From positions 1 to 5,816 of the forward strand of contig PKSZ01000596.1 of assembly GCA_002869425.1 (NCBI GenBank): 5,816 bases of DNA, given 5' to 3'. The number at the start of each line of letters is the position of its first letter. Position 1 is the first letter of the stretch. The position numbers and the translations under genes are program-made. This document shows positions 1-5,816 of this stretch, in pieces. The notes under the pieces are model-generated. The model saw nothing but the letters and a program-made list of their open reading frames with translations, made no database searches and was not told the origin of the DNA. Source of the DNA: Marinilabiliales bacterium (GTDB taxonomy: Bacteria > Bacteroidota > Bacteroidia > Bacteroidales > BM523).

Positions 1-156
1 AGATATGTTGGTATAGAAGAGGCAGAAGATGATGGAATTACTTTTGAAGAGAAAATGGAGAGATTAACTAGTGAGTTAGGAGAGTTATTTGCTAAATCCA
101 GACGCCTGGAGGAGGAAATTAGAAAAAATCTAGGGGGTATTGGGTATGAGTTTTAA
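1..156 (+). CDS. hsdM: Type I restriction-modification methyltransferase subunit HsdM, C-terminal end (5' truncated by window)
   Basis: This is the last 51 codons of an open frame that enters from the left edge and stops at TAA 154-156. The peptide begins RYVGIEEAEDDG and continues with FEEKMERLTSELGEL, then a charged helix ending in EEEIRKNLGGIGYEF. This is the typical tail of Type I N6-adenine methyltransferase M subunits, in which a YVG.EE..DDG segment precedes a C-terminal coiled-coil-like helix that contacts HsdS. The SAM-binding and NPPY-type catalytic motifs lie upstream and cannot be judged here. HsdM would methylate adenine within the bipartite site chosen by HsdS and is also required for restriction. 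Its end overlaps the hsdS start by 11 bases, which implies translational coupling. The call rests on the tail sequence plus the directly following hsdS and hsdR. Confidence 0.92.
   Translation, partial: RYVGIEEAEDDGITFEEKMERLTSELGELFAKSRRLEEEIRKNLGGIGYEF
132..138 (+). promoter_or_regulatory. Ribosome binding site deciding the hsdS start
   Basis: AGGGGGT lies seven bases before ATG 146, inside the end of hsdM. The same frame also has a TTG at 140, but only one base separates that codon from the purine run, so ATG 146 is the better start. Because the site sits in the hsdM coding sequence, HsdS synthesis is probably coupled to translation of hsdM. Confidence 0.7.
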
Positions 157-1384
157 AATTACTGATATATGTGATATAAATGCTAGTAATTTATCATCAA
201 AAGATAGATGGCAGTATATAAACTATTTGGATACAGCCAACCTTAATGAAGGTATGATATCTAAACTGCAAAAATTGGTAGTTGGACAAGATAAAATACC
301 TAGTAGGGCAAAAAGGAAAGTTAAGAGAAATGATATATTAATTTCAACAGTGAGACCTAGTCAAAAACATTATGGCCTTTTGAGGAATATACAAGAAAAT
401 ATGGTTGTCTCTACGGGTTTTGCAGTATTATCTGCGAAAGAAAATATTGTCAATGCGGAGTATCTATATAGGTTTTTAACACAGAAAAATATTATAGCCT
501 ATTTACAGGCTATTGCTGAAACCAGTACATCAGCATATCCTTCTATAACATCAAGCGTAATTGGGAATTTAGATATTAATTTGCCACCATTAGAAGAACA
601 AAAAGCCATTGCTCAAATCCTCTCCACCCTAGACGAAAAAATCGAAGTTAACAACCAAATCAACAAAAAACTAGAAGAAATAGCTCAGGCAATTTTTAAA
701 CATTGGTTTGTAGATTTTGAGTTTCCAAATGAGAATGGAGAACCATATAAATCCAGTGGTGGTGAAATGGTTGAAAGTGAACTTGGTATGATTCCTAAGG
801 GGTGGGATATAGTGAATCTTAGTGCCATTGCGGATATTTTAATGGGGCAATCGCCTAAAGGAACCAGCTACAATGAAGAAGGTTCTGGTAAAGTTTTTTA
901 TCAAGGTCGAACTGATTTTGGAGATCGATTTCCAATTAGAAGGCTATTTACTACTGAACCGAAAAAAATGGCAAAAACAGGTGACGTTTTAATGAGTGTC
1001 AGAGCTCCTGTGGGGGATATTAATCTTGCCTATGAAGATTGTTGTATTGGTAGAGGGTTGTGCTCAATAAGAAGTAAAAATGGCCATAGTTCATACATGT
1101 ATTATTTAATGCTAAGTCTTAAAAAAAAGTTAGATATATATAATGGCGTAGGTACCGTTTTTGGATCAATAAATAAGAATGCATTGAACAACATCATTAT
1201 AGTTAAGCCAAGTGACTCTGTAATTGAAATGTTCAACAAGGTTGCATATAACCTAGATCAACAATATTTATGTCTTGTAAAAGAAAATAGAAGATTATCA
1301 ATAATTAGAGATACCCTCCTCCCCAAACTCATGTCAGGTGAAATTAGAGTATCGCTTGATAATGAAGGTGAGGAGGCATCATGA
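146..1384 (+). CDS. hsdS: Type I restriction-modification specificity subunit HsdS
   Basis: This 412-residue protein is of normal HsdS length and carries two target recognition domains, each reading one half of a bipartite DNA site. Target recognition domain 1 spans about residues 1-145. It is followed by LPPLEEQKAIAQIL (146-159) and a helical spacer with DEKIEVNNQINKKLEEIAQ and AIFKHWFVDFEFP (182-194). ELGMIPKGWD (212-221) is the classic entry to domain 2 (about 221-350), which opens with ILMGQSPKG. The second conserved helix ends in RDTLLPKLMSGEI (388-400). Two domains joined by long helices is the family's standard layout. ATG 146 is preferred over TTG 140 because of ribosome-binding-site spacing. 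The gene overlaps hsdM by 11 bases, and its TGA overlaps an ATG at 1381. Codon choice differs between recognition domains and conserved helices (see findings). The target sequence cannot be predicted from the protein. Confidence 0.97.
   Translation: MSFKITDICDINASNLSSKDRWQYINYLDTANLNEGMISKLQKLVVGQDKIPSRAKRKVKRNDILISTVRPSQKHYGLLRNIQENMVVSTGFAVLSAKENIVNAEYLYRFLTQKNIIAYLQAIAETSTSAYPSITSSVIGNLDINLPPLEEQKAIAQILSTLDEKIEVNNQINKKLEEIAQAIFKHWFVDFEFPNENGEPYKSSGGEMVESELGMIPKGWDIVNLSAIADILMGQSPKGTSYNEEGSGKVFYQGRTDFGDRFPIRRLFTTEPKKMAKTGDVLMSVRAPVGDINLAYEDCCIGRGLCSIRSKNGHSSYMYYLMLSLKKKLDIYNGVGTVFGSINKNALNNIIIVKPSDSVIEMFNKVAYNLDQQYLCLVKENRRLSIIRDTLLPKLMSGEIRVSLDNEGEEAS
1371..1376 (+). promoter_or_regulatory. 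Consensus ribosome binding site at the end of hsdS, serving the damaged small gene
   Basis: AGGAGG is a perfect Shine-Dalgarno sequence. It stands nine bases before ATG 1386 and only four before ATG 1381, so the spacing favours ATG 1386. That is the ATG which, after restoring one base, opens the small-protein frame downstream. A strong site pointing at a start that now reads only two codons supports the view that a real gene existed here and was broken. Confidence 0.6.
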
Positions 1385-1385
1385 A

Positions 1386-1589
1386 ATGGAATAAGAAAAC
1401 CCAGTTTAAAGAAACGAATATCTGCAAGAACAAGCATCAAAAGACAAGTGGTACATAGAGCCGGAATCAAGATGCCAAGAGGTTGGGGATGGATTAGGGA
1501 TCCTAAGAAATATGCATACAACAAAATATATAACAAAACATCCTTTGATATTTGATATTTTCAAATTACTCAAAAAACTATTTAAATAA
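1386..1589 (+). pseudogene. Broken gene for a small basic phage-like hypothetical protein (about 65 residues when repaired)
   Basis: An open frame runs directly after the hsdS stop (codons 1385-1552) with no normal start. It reads NGIRKPSLKKRISARTS, then PRGWGWIRDPKK and YNKIYNKTSFDI before TGA 1553. These motifs resemble a short, lysine/arginine-rich family of unknown function seen in Firmicutes and often labelled phage-related. That resemblance is from memory, not from a search. ATG 1386 has an ideally spaced AGGAGG but reads ATG-GAA-TAA; one extra G after the ATG gives MGIRKPSLKK in the conserved frame. Near the 3' end TTTGATA occurs twice in tandem; removing one copy continues the frame as FDIFKLLKKLFK to TAA 1587-1589. 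With both repairs the gene is exactly 66 codons including stop. No function is known. It lies between hsdS and hsdR and may be a passenger or a former operon member. A sequencing error could explain the single-base loss, less easily the duplication. Confidence 0.6.
1544..1557 (+). repeat. Two tandem copies of the 7-mer TTTGATA
   Basis: TTTGATA at 1544-1550 is followed immediately by an identical copy at 1551-1557. The unit length is not a multiple of three, so gain of one copy shifts the frame. With one copy the upstream reading frame joins the FDIFKLLKKLFK frame and ends at TAA 1587; with two it ends at TGA 1553. It looks like a simple slippage duplication that truncated the small gene. Confidence 0.85.
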
Positions 1590-1600
1590 AAGAAGAGCGA

Positions 1601-1614
1601 GAGGGGGGAAGGAG
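1601..1614 (+). promoter_or_regulatory. Purine-rich ribosome binding region of hsdR with a run of six G
   Basis: The segment is GAGGGGGG followed by AAGGAG, just before the TTG start at 1617. The AAGGAG core is only two bases from TTG, which is too close to be ideal, whereas GAGGGG is ten bases away and usable. The first in-frame Met of hsdR is about 83 residues downstream and inside the conserved N-terminal domain, so TTG is the credible start. A weak start codon with an awkward double site may keep HsdR low relative to the methyltransferase; this is inference. Confidence 0.6.
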
Positions 1615-1616
1615 CT

Positions 1617-4600
1617 TTGAGTTTATTTGAAAATTTTACTGAAGATTATCTAGAAGAAGCTGCCATAGAGATTTTAAAGGAGTTGGGCTACGATTATGTG
1701 TTTGCTCCGGATATCTCCTGTGATGGGGAATATCCCGAACGAAAAGATTATCGGGAAGTGCTGTTAGAAGAAAGAGTAAAAGATGCCTTATATATAATTA
1801 ACAGAGAACTGCCGGCTGAAGCAATAGAGGATGCCTATAGACAAATCATTACCTTCAATAGCCCTATGCTAGAAGAAAACAATAGATATTTCCATAAATT
1901 ATTGGTAGAGGGGATCGAAGTATCATATAAAGAAAATGATATTATCAGAACGAAGCGAGCTTATATTGTTGATTTTAATGATGCTGAAAACAACCAATTT
2001 CTAGTAGTTAATCAATTTACAATTATTGAAAATGAAGAAAGAAGACCGGACTTAATTTTATTTGTTAATGGGATTCCATTAGTGGTAATTGAACTTAAGT
2101 CGGCCAGTGACGAGAATGTAGGCATTGAAAAAGCCTATTATCAAATTCAAACCTACAAAAAAGACATTCCCTCCTTGTTTAACTACAATGCCTTCTGTAT
2201 TTTATCCGACGGCATCAATGCCAAGGCCGGCACCATTACATCCAATGAAGAACGATTTATGAATTGGAGAAGCATTGATGGACAAACAGTTGAGCCATTA
2301 TCAAAACCACAATATGAGGTTTTGTTTTATGGTATGTTGGCCAAACACCGGCTTTTAGATATTATTCAAAATTTCATCTTATTCCAGGAATCAAAGGAAG
2401 AAGAGAAAGATGCAGAAGGAAATAAAATAGGCGACAAAAAAACAATCATTAAAATACTGGCTGCGTACCACCAGTATTTTGCGGTTAAAAAAGCCATTGC
2501 AAAAACAAAGGAAGCTACAAAAGAAGAGGGGGACAGAAAGATAGGGGTCATTTGGCATACCCAGGGCTCAGGAAAAAGCTTTTCTATGGTTTTCTATACC
2601 GCAGGATTAGTAAGAGAACTCAATAATCCAACCATTGTTGTCATTACAGATAGAAATGACCTGGATGACCAATTGTTTAATACCTTCGCAAAATCAGAGG
2701 ATATATTAAGACAAGCTCCCAAACAAGCGGATGTTCGAAAACTAACAGATGAACAAAAGAAACAGCAGGCCAAGGAAAATTCTAAAGAAATAAATGGTCT
2801 TTATGATTTATTAAATGATCGACCCGCCGGAGGAATTATCTTCACAACGATTCAAAAGTTCAAGCCTGAAGAAGGAGAAATGCCCGTACTTACGGATCGT
2901 AAAAATGTGATTATCATAGCCGATGAAGCGCACAGAAGTCAATATGGATTAGAAGCAAAAACAGATACAAAAACAGGTGAAGTAAAATATGGCTATGCAA
3001 AATACTTAAGAGATGCCCTGCCCAATGCTTCATTTATCGGTTTTACCGGAACACCAATTGATTTAGAAGATCGTTCTACAACCGCTATCTTTGGACATTA
3101 CATAGATACCTATGATATGACCCGGGCAGTAGAAGATGAAGCCACTGTAAAAATCTATTATGAAAACAGAATTATTAAGCTGGAAACCGATGAAGAAGAG
3201 CTAATTAAAATAGATAAGGAATTTGAAGAAGTAACAGAAGGTCAAGAGGATTTCGAAAGAGAGAAGAATAAGACCAAATGGTCAAGGTTAGAAGCCATAG
3301 TGGGCTCACCCAACAGAGTGAAAAAACTTGCTGAAGATATTGTAAATCACTACGAAGAAAAGTCTAAGACCATAGATGGTAAAGCTATGATTGTTTGTAT
3401 GAGTAGAAGAATTTGTGTAGAGCTCTATGACGAAATAGTGAAGTTAAGACCCGACTGGCATAGTGATGATGTAAATAAAGGTAAGATAAAAATAGTTATG
3501 ACGGGAAGTGCCTCGGACAACGAAAGATTACAAAAACACGTTGGTGGAAAACAGCGAAGAGATACATTGGCTAAAAGAATGAAAGATAACAATGACGAGC
3601 TAAAAATCGTTATTGTTCGGGATATGTGGCTTACGGGCTTTGATGTACCATCTATGCATACCATGTATATTGACAAGCCTATGAAAGGCCATAATCTGAT
3701 GCAGGCAATTGCACGGGTAAACAGAGTATTTAAAGATAAATCCGGCGGTGTAGTTGTTGATTACCTGGGAATTCTCGAAAGCTTAAAAAATGCACTTAAA
3801 GAATATACAGACGGGGACAAGAAAACTACGGGAATTGATACCTCAGTAGCAATTGCTGTTATGTTAGAGAAACTTGAAATACTTCAAGATATGATGCATG
3901 GGTTTGATTACTCTAAATACATGGGTACATCCCAAGTAGAAAGAATTAGAGCCATTACAGGTGGTATGGATTTTATCCTTGGAAAACCGGAGGAAGAGCA
4001 GAAAGAGTTCAAAAAAACAGCCATAGAGTTGGCTAAAGCCCACTCCTTATGTGCTGCTACAGAAGATGGGAAAGCAAAGGCACTGGAAGTCAGCTATTTT
4101 AAAGCGGTTAAAGCAAGTTTAGCAAAACTAAAGGAAAAAGAAACAGTTAAAAAATCAAAAAAAGAAATTGAAGCAAGAGTGAATCAAATGTTGGAGCGTT
4201 CAATTATCTCAGAAGATATAATCGATGTTTTTGATGTAATGGGACTTAAAAGACCTGATGTTTCAATTTTATCTGAAGAATTTTTGAACGAAGTCAGAGT
4301 AATGAAACATAGAAATTTAGCAGTAGAAATGCTTAAGAAATTATTAGAGGGTAACATTAAAACAATGGAAAAAAGAAATCTAGTAAAATCTGAAAAGTTT
4401 TCAGAGAAGTTAAAAAAAGCCCTCAATAAATATAGGAATCAAGCCATTACCAATGCAGAGGTTATCGAAGAACTAATTAGAATGGCCCATGATATGAAAA
4501 AAGCAAAAGAAGAAGAAAAGGATCTAGGACTAAATGAAGATGAAATTGCTTTCTATGATGCATTGACAGCTGATGAAGTTGTTAAAGAATTTATGAACGA

Positions 4601-4868
4601 TGAAACTCTGAAAAAGATTGCTCAAGAATTAACTCTTGCCATAAAGAACAATATTACCATTGACTGGAGTGTAAGAAAGAGCGCCCAGGCAGGCATGAGA
4701 AGAATCATAAAAAGACTATTAAAAAAATATGATTATCCACCGGAACAGGCAAAAAATGCACTCAAAGTTGTAATGAGACAAGCTGAAAAAATGTGCGGTA
4801 ATGTCAATGTAGAAGATATTCAGTTTGATAAGGAGACAGAGGAAAAACAGGATTATATATTAAAATAG
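1617..4868 (+). CDS. hsdR: Type I restriction endonuclease subunit HsdR (ATP-dependent translocase and nuclease)
   Basis: This 1083-residue protein is of normal HsdR length and joins HsdM and HsdS to translocate unmethylated DNA and cut it away from the site. The N-terminal nuclease domain has the PD-(D/E)xK residues in RPDLILF (D145) and VVIELKS (E159, K161). The SF2 motor follows: Walker [10 protein letters not shown] (K320), [12 protein letters not shown] (345-353 region), DEAH (436-439), FTGTPI (476-481), [10 protein letters not shown] (669-678) and motif [12 protein letters not shown] (696-705). The remaining 370 or so residues are helical and charged. The end, with DEIAFYDAL near 974-982 and [19 protein letters not shown], matches the HsdR C-terminal domain formerly called DUF3387. 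All catalytic motifs are intact. The start is TTG 1617. The gene is 232 bases from hsdS and is probably co-transcribed with it. Confidence 0.98.
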   Translation: MSLFENFTEDYLEEAAIEILKELGYDYVFAPDISCDGEYPERKDYREVLLEERVKDALYIINRELPAEAIEDAYRQIITFNSPMLEENNRYFHKLLVEGIEVSYKENDIIRTKRAYIVDFNDAENNQFLVVNQFTIIENEERRPDLILFVNGIPLVVIELKSASDENVGIEKAYYQIQTYKKDIPSLFNYNAFCILSDGINAKAGTITSNEERFMNWRSIDGQTVEPLSKPQYEVLFYGMLAKHRLLDIIQNFILFQESKEEEKDAEGNKIGDKKTIIKILAAYHQYFAVKKAIAKTKEATKEEGDRKIGVIWHTQGSGKSFSMVFYTAGLVRELNNPTIVVITDRNDLDDQLFNTFAKSEDILRQAPKQADVRKLTDEQKKQQAKENSKEINGLYDLLNDRPAGGIIFTTIQKFKPEEGEMPVLTDRKNVIIIADEAHRSQYGLEAKTDTKTGEVKYGYAKYLRDALPNASFIGFTGTPIDLEDRSTTAIFGHYIDTYDMTRAVEDEATVKIYYENRIIKLETDEEELIKIDKEFEEVTEGQEDFEREKNKTKWSRLEAIVGSPNRVKKLAEDIVNHYEEKSKTIDGKAMIVCMSRRICVELYDEIVKLRPDWHSDDVNKGKIKIVMTGSASDNERLQKHVGGKQRRDTLAKRMKDNNDELKIVIVRDMWLTGFDVPSMHTMYIDKPMKGHNLMQAIARVNRVFKDKSGGVVVDYLGILESLKNALKEYTDGDKKTTGIDTSVAIAVMLEKLEILQDMMHGFDYSKYMGTSQVERIRAITGGMDFILGKPEEEQKEFKKTAIELAKAHSLCAATEDGKAKALEVSYFKAVKASLAKLKEKETVKKSKKEIEARVNQMLERSIISEDIIDVFDVMGLKRPDVSILSEEFLNEVRVMKHRNLAVEMLKKLLEGNIKTMEKRNLVKSEKFSEKLKKALNKYRNQAITNAEVIEELIRMAHDMKKAKEEEKDLGLNEDEIAFYDALTADEVVKEFMNDETLKKIAQELTLAIKNNITIDWSVRKSAQAGMRRIIKRLLKKYDYPPEQAKNALKVVMRQAEKMCGNVNVEDIQFDKETEEKQDYILK

Positions 4869-4873
4869 GAATT

Positions 4874-4879
4874 TATAAT
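4874..4879 (+). promoter_or_regulatory. Possible -10 element upstream of the YdbC-like gene
   Basis: A perfect TATAAT lies just after the hsdR stop, 49 bases before ATG 4929. No good TTGACA-like -35 box stands 16-18 bases upstream; the best there is GATTAT-like sequence within the end of hsdR. In an AT-rich genome this can arise by chance, so the YdbC-like gene could equally be read from the hsd transcript. No terminator hairpin is visible in the gap. Confidence 0.25.
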
Positions 4880-4913
4880 GGTCAAATATTAGGGATCGTT
4901 GATTATACGCTAA

Positions 4914-4920
4914 GTGGAGG
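4914..4920 (+). promoter_or_regulatory. Ribosome binding site fixing the YdbC-like start
   Basis: GTGGAGG lies eight bases before ATG 4929. A GTG at 4914 opens the same frame five codons earlier, but it is itself part of this site and has no purine-rich sequence upstream. The encoded protein family starts at the MADIKFEI position, so ATG 4929 is the start. Confidence 0.75.
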
Positions 4921-4928
4921 TATATAGT

Positions 4929-5150
4929 ATGGCAGACATCAAATTTGAAATCAAGGAAACTCTTGGAGTTCTTTCAGAATCATCAAAAGGTTGGAGAAAA
5001 GAACTTAATCTTATTAGCTGGAATGAAAAAAGCCCCAAGTATGATATTCGGGAATGGTCGCCTGATCACTCTAAGATGGGTAAGGGTGTAACATTTACAA
5101 GAGAGGAATTAGGGAAGTTAATAGATATATTAGATCGAATAAATCTATAA
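4929..5150 (+). CDS. YdbC-like PC4/Sub1-fold single-stranded-DNA-binding protein
   Basis: This 73-residue protein is complete. MADIKFEIKETLGVLSES is followed by GWRKELNLISWN (21-32), PKYDIREWSPDH (36-47) and MGKGVTFTREEL (50-61), then a C-terminal helix LIDILDRI. The pattern is that of the bacterial YdbC family, whose Lactococcus member has a PC4 C-terminal (transcriptional coactivator p15) fold: a curved beta sheet plus one helix, acting as a dimer that binds single-stranded DNA or RNA. Aromatic residues W22, W31, Y38, W43 and basic K20, R23, K24, K37, K49, K52 would suit nucleic-acid contact; that is inferred from the fold. There is no signal peptide or membrane helix, so the protein is cytoplasmic. 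It starts 60 bases after hsdR on the same strand with no obvious terminator between, so co-transcription is possible. A functional tie to restriction is not established; these genes are common in Firmicutes outside such loci. Confidence 0.92.
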   Translation: MADIKFEIKETLGVLSESSKGWRKELNLISWNEKSPKYDIREWSPDHSKMGKGVTFTREELGKLIDILDRINL

Positions 5151-5266
5151 GCCGACGGAGAAATAGCAGATTATCTACCTCATCTTTATCTTAATAATGG
5201 GATTTGGACTAGTTCAGTAGTTTAAAATCATTATACGAAAATAAAGGGAGTGAGAAGAAAAATTAA

Positions 5267-5816
5267 ATGTTTTGTAAAAAATGTAATACAGAAATTTCCG
5301 ATAAAAGTATTTTTTGCAATCATTGTGGGCAAAAAGTAGATCTATCTAATGAACCTAACCAAGATATTTCAGAAGAACCGGAAGAATCTTTAAATAAATC
5401 TAAAAAGTTAGAAAGTTTAAAGTTTACGTGAAAGACCAAGTATGCGCTCATTGGAATTTTAGCTATTTTTATTATTGGTACTATTTTATTTTTACTAAAT
5501 AATGATGATTTAATCCAATTTAAACGCTATTATCAGCAAGGTAAAGATAATTTAGCACAAGACATATATCTTCAAGTACAATCTAAAGGATCTGAGGAAA
5601 AAAAAGAGCAATTCCAAGATGGGATTAAATCTTATTTATCAGACGTTTTGAAAGATATTGAACAAAGCTATATATCTGAAACAATCGATAAAACAAAAGC
5701 CTTTCAGAGTATTGATCGTATAAAATATTATTCTTTTATGGCTTACGAAGCAAGTAAAGTGGAGAATACAATTGAAAATTTGGACAAATCGCGCGCTGCA
5801 TTTAAAGAAGGGCAAA
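5267..5816 (+). pseudogene. Zinc-ribbon, single-membrane-helix protein gene interrupted by in-frame TGA (3' truncated by window)
   Basis: ATG 5267 opens MFCKKCNTEISDK with a second pair in FCNHCGQKV, giving cysteines 3, 6, 17 and 20, a CxxC...CxxC zinc ribbon. An acidic linker follows (EEPEESLNKSKK). TGA at 5429-5431 is codon 55. In the same frame and without another stop, the sequence continues KTKYALIGILAIF to a hydrophobic helix at about residues 59-77, then a charged helical region to the window edge (codon 183). It ends with SRAAFKEGQ, like the start of a tandem helical repeat. A zinc ribbon, linker, one membrane helix and extracytoplasmic domain is the layout of TcaA/YvbJ-type Firmicute proteins. 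One base change (for example CGA to TGA) would explain the stop, at a spot where a basic residue before the helix is expected. The purine-rich AAAGGGAGTGAG (5243-5254) is a rather distant ribosome binding site. If the stop is real, only a 54-residue soluble zinc ribbon is made. Confidence 0.75.

Noticed and set aside
1381..1458. A 25-codon frame from ATG 1381 overlapping the hsdS stop as ATGA
   Set aside because: The ribosome binding site is only four bases away, the peptide has no recognisable pattern, and the adjacent frame carries family-like motifs. It is most likely an overlap by-product.
1258..1536. A 92-codon minus-strand frame across the hsdS end and the gap
   Set aside because: It is antisense to the conserved hsdS C-terminus and to the plus-strand small gene, has no ribosome binding site worth noting, and its hydrophobicity is the expected reverse complement of lysine/arginine-rich coding.
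1552..1588. Possible promoter for hsdR (TTGATA or TTCAAA with AT-rich -10-like TAAATA)
   Set aside because: The matches are partial and spacing is poor for TTGATA. TTGATA is part of the tandem duplication, and AT-rich sequence yields such hits easily.
2366..4426. Three minus-strand frames of 61-83 codons inside hsdR
   Set aside because: All are shadows opposite a full-length HsdR whose motifs are continuous on the plus strand.
4868..4927. A short open stretch in the hsdR to YdbC gap (IYNGQILGIVDYTLSGG-like reading)
   Set aside because: It is under 20 codons, has no start codon or family match, and overlaps the ribosome binding site of the next gene.
5121..5148. AT-rich imperfect inverted repeat (ATAGAT...ATCTAT with inner TATT/AATA and one A-A mismatch) at the end of the YdbC-like gene
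   Set aside because: It lies inside coding sequence, is almost all A-T pairs and has no following T run, so it is a poor terminator. An operator role cannot be supported.
5432..5460. Possible selenocysteine insertion at TGA 5429, with a short CCAA...TTGG hairpin downstream
   Set aside because: The stem is only four pairs, and the position before a membrane helix calls for a basic or aromatic residue, not a redox-active one.
1..5816. CRISPR array, tRNA/rRNA gene, insertion sequence or transposase
   Set aside because: No regularly spaced repeats, tRNA-like folds or transposase motifs were seen on either strand.

Overview
The window is AT-rich and entirely plus-strand coding. Strong AGGAGG-type ribosome binding sites, TTG/ATG starts and the protein families point to a low-GC Firmicute, most likely of the Clostridia. 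That assignment is inferred from composition and family resemblance; no marker gene is present.

Positions 1-4868 hold most of a Type I restriction-modification operon in the order hsdM (3' end only), hsdS, a small damaged gene, hsdR. HsdM and HsdS would form the methyltransferase, with HsdS choosing the target sequence. Adding HsdR gives the ATP-driven translocase/endonuclease. hsdS and hsdR are full length with all expected motifs visible, so the system looks functional as far as it can be seen; the catalytic part of HsdM lies upstream of the window.

The 232 bases between hsdS and hsdR are not empty. They contain the remains of a small basic protein gene that looks like a short phage-associated hypothetical family with KPSLKK...ARTS and NPKK.AYNK.YNKT motifs. 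Two lesions disrupt it: an apparent one-base loss just after the start codon and a 7-bp tandem duplication near the 3' end. Undoing both gives a continuous 65-residue frame.

Downstream of hsdR is a 73-residue YdbC-like PC4/Sub1-fold single-stranded-DNA-binding protein with a clear ribosome binding site. After a 116-base gap comes a zinc-ribbon plus single-membrane-helix protein. It runs off the window and is interrupted by an in-frame TGA between the cytoplasmic zinc ribbon and the membrane helix.

I do not see a new multi-gene system. The items most worth checking are the decayed small gene inside the hsd operon, the TGA in the zinc-ribbon gene, and the codon-usage mosaic in hsdS that fits recognition-domain exchange.
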